Assembly: GCA_028684405.1 (NCBI GenBank) | Contig: JAQUGA010000096.1 | Location: 1 to 8,727 of the forward strand | Reading direction: 5' to 3' | Origin: Bacteroidales bacterium | GTDB lineage: Bacteria > Bacteroidota > Bacteroidia > Bacteroidales > WCHB1-69 | DNA: 8,727 nt | In this document: piece by piece, positions 7,787 to 8,727 of the stretch | Position numbering within the stretch: the first letter of the stretch is position 1 | How the letters are laid out: every line of letters begins with the position of its first letter | The notes under the pieces: model-generated | What the model was told of the DNA's origin: nothing | Seen by the model: the letters and a program-made list of their open reading frames with translations, nothing else | Database searches by the model: none | Made by a program: the position numbers and the translations under genes

Positions 7787-8727
7787 TTATTCATTTTTGT
7801 TTATTGCGTTTCCTGATGTCTTCTTTAAGATGTAATCAATCGAATCTTGAATGGCCGATATGTAGGTAGAATCCGTTTGAATGTATGTTTGCGTATTGGA
7901 AGCGTTGTGGCTTTGCAGTGTCAGAATTACGGTTTGTCCTTTTTTGAGCTCTGTTCCTGGATTTACAGATTGAGAAGAGACTATCCCTTTTCCTTTAATT
8001 TGAGCTTTATATCCGCATTTTTCCAAAAGATATACCGCATCTTTTACTCCCATTCCTTTTAGATTTGGAACCATTCCTTTTTTAAATTTTTGGGGAATAA
8101 GTCGAACAAAATTCCCGGATGTAGTATTTGCCGAAACCCATTCCGCTTTTTTATTATTTTTGAGTGTTTTATATCGCATGTACGTGTAAATCAATGACAA
8201 ATCATTTTGATTTCCGGTATTCACAAGAGGTATGTTTTTGATACGAACAGAGTCGGCTTGATATTTAGGAATATCGATTTCGGTAGTGTACACCTTGTTT
8301 GCAATTTCACGAAAGACTGGGGCTGCAATTTCGGATCCATAGAATCCTTTTCGTCTGGGGTTGTTGATTACGACAATGCAAGAATATTTTGGTTTATCCG
8401 AAGGGAAATAGCCAATAAATGAAGCTTTGTATTCCACTCTTCTGGTTTGGTCTTTTTTGTTTCCATAACCACCCCCCGATCTAGCAATTTGTGCAGTTCC
8501 TGTTTTCCCTGCAATTTTGTATACTTCATTGGAGAGTCTTTTGGCTGTTCCGTGTTCAACAACGCCTTCCATACAGGCTCTTGCTTTGTGTGCCGTTGAA
8601 GGTTTGCAAATGCGCGCATTCATCACAATAGGCTCGTTTTTCTGAATAATTTCTCCGATATGACGAATTTCTTTTACAAATTGAGGTTTCATCATTTTTC
8701 CATTGTTTGCAATGGCATTATAAAAAG
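7787..8727 (-). CDS. ftsI: Septal peptidoglycan transpeptidase FtsI/PBP3, C-terminal part (5' end outside window)
   Basis: Monofunctional class B penicillin-binding protein that cross-links septal peptidoglycan with FtsW; it acts outside the inner membrane. Only about 312 C-terminal codons are present. The frame is open to the window edge: before the Met-Met at 8695-8690 it reads FYNAIANNGK, the conserved YNAIANxGxMMxP region of class B PBPs, so 8695 is not the real start. The KTGTAQ active-site motif is at 8489-8506. The SxxK nucleophile and SxN motif should lie upstream, outside the window. After the transpeptidase domain (ending near IANKVY) comes a linker, one PASTA domain (about 7910-8077, starting at MVPNLKGMGVKDA) and a Ser/Thr/Asn-rich tail of about 40 residues. 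PASTA also occurs in SpoVD-type PBPs, but the dcw position before murE favours FtsI. Confidence 0.93.
   Translation of the reverse strand, partial: FYNAIANNGKMMKPQFVKEIRHIGEIIQKNEPIVMNARICKPSTAHKARACMEGVVEHGTAKRLSNEVYKIAGKTGTAQIARSGGGYGNKKDQTRRVEYKASFIGYFPSDKPKYSCIVVINNPRRKGFYGSEIAAPVFREIANKVYTTEIDIPKYQADSVRIKNIPLVNTGNQNDLSLIYTYMRYKTLKNNKKAEWVSANTTSGNFVRLIPQKFKKGMVPNLKGMGVKDAVYLLEKCGYKAQIKGKGIVSSQSVNPGTELKKGQTVILTLQSHNASNTQTYIQTDSTYISAIQDSIDYILKKTSGNAINKNE

Noticed and set aside
8690..8695. Met-Met as the start of a short 302-residue PBP
   Set aside because: The frame continues upstream to the window edge with conserved class B PBP residues (FYNAIANNGK), so this is an internal position of ftsI.

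Overview
The window is a block of the division and cell wall (dcw) cluster. Every real gene lies on the minus strand, so transcription runs from position 8727 towards position 1. In that order the genes are ftsI (5' end cut by the window edge), murE, mraY, murD, ftsW, murG, murC and the first 13 codons of ftsQ. Coding density is near total: the largest gap is 13 bases and two junctions overlap (ftsW/murG by 11 bases, murC/ftsQ by 4). No stretch over 300 bases lacks a gene, and no RNA gene, mobile element, CRISPR array or phage-like segment was seen.

The organism is most likely a member of the Bacteroidota. The DNA is AT-rich and the gene order is murE-mraY-murD-ftsW-murG-murC-ftsQ, without murF after murE or ddl after murC. 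MraY carries an extra loop between its fourth and fifth membrane helices. FtsI ends in a PASTA domain plus a Ser/Thr/Asn-rich tail. Most start codons are preceded by A/T-rich sequence rather than a Shine-Dalgarno. Some protein details look Bacteroidales-like, but that finer placement is only an impression.

The genes form one pathway. MurC adds L-Ala to UDP-MurNAc, MurD adds D-Glu, and MurE adds the third residue; its DNPR motif predicts meso-diaminopimelate. MurF, which would add D-Ala-D-Ala, is not here. MraY moves phospho-MurNAc-pentapeptide onto undecaprenyl phosphate to give lipid I, and MurG adds GlcNAc to give lipid II. FtsW (SEDS glycosyltransferase) and FtsI (transpeptidase) polymerise and cross-link lipid II at the septum, with FtsQ as a divisome scaffold. 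Close spacing suggests a single transcript whose promoter lies upstream of the window, beyond 8727.

I found no previously undescribed system. The points most worth a second look are modest: a consensus Shine-Dalgarno for murG in a probable Bacteroidota genome, an Asn-to-Ile change in a conserved MurD motif, the MraY loop insertion, and an isolated GC-rich hairpin inside ftsW that has terminator polarity on the antisense strand.
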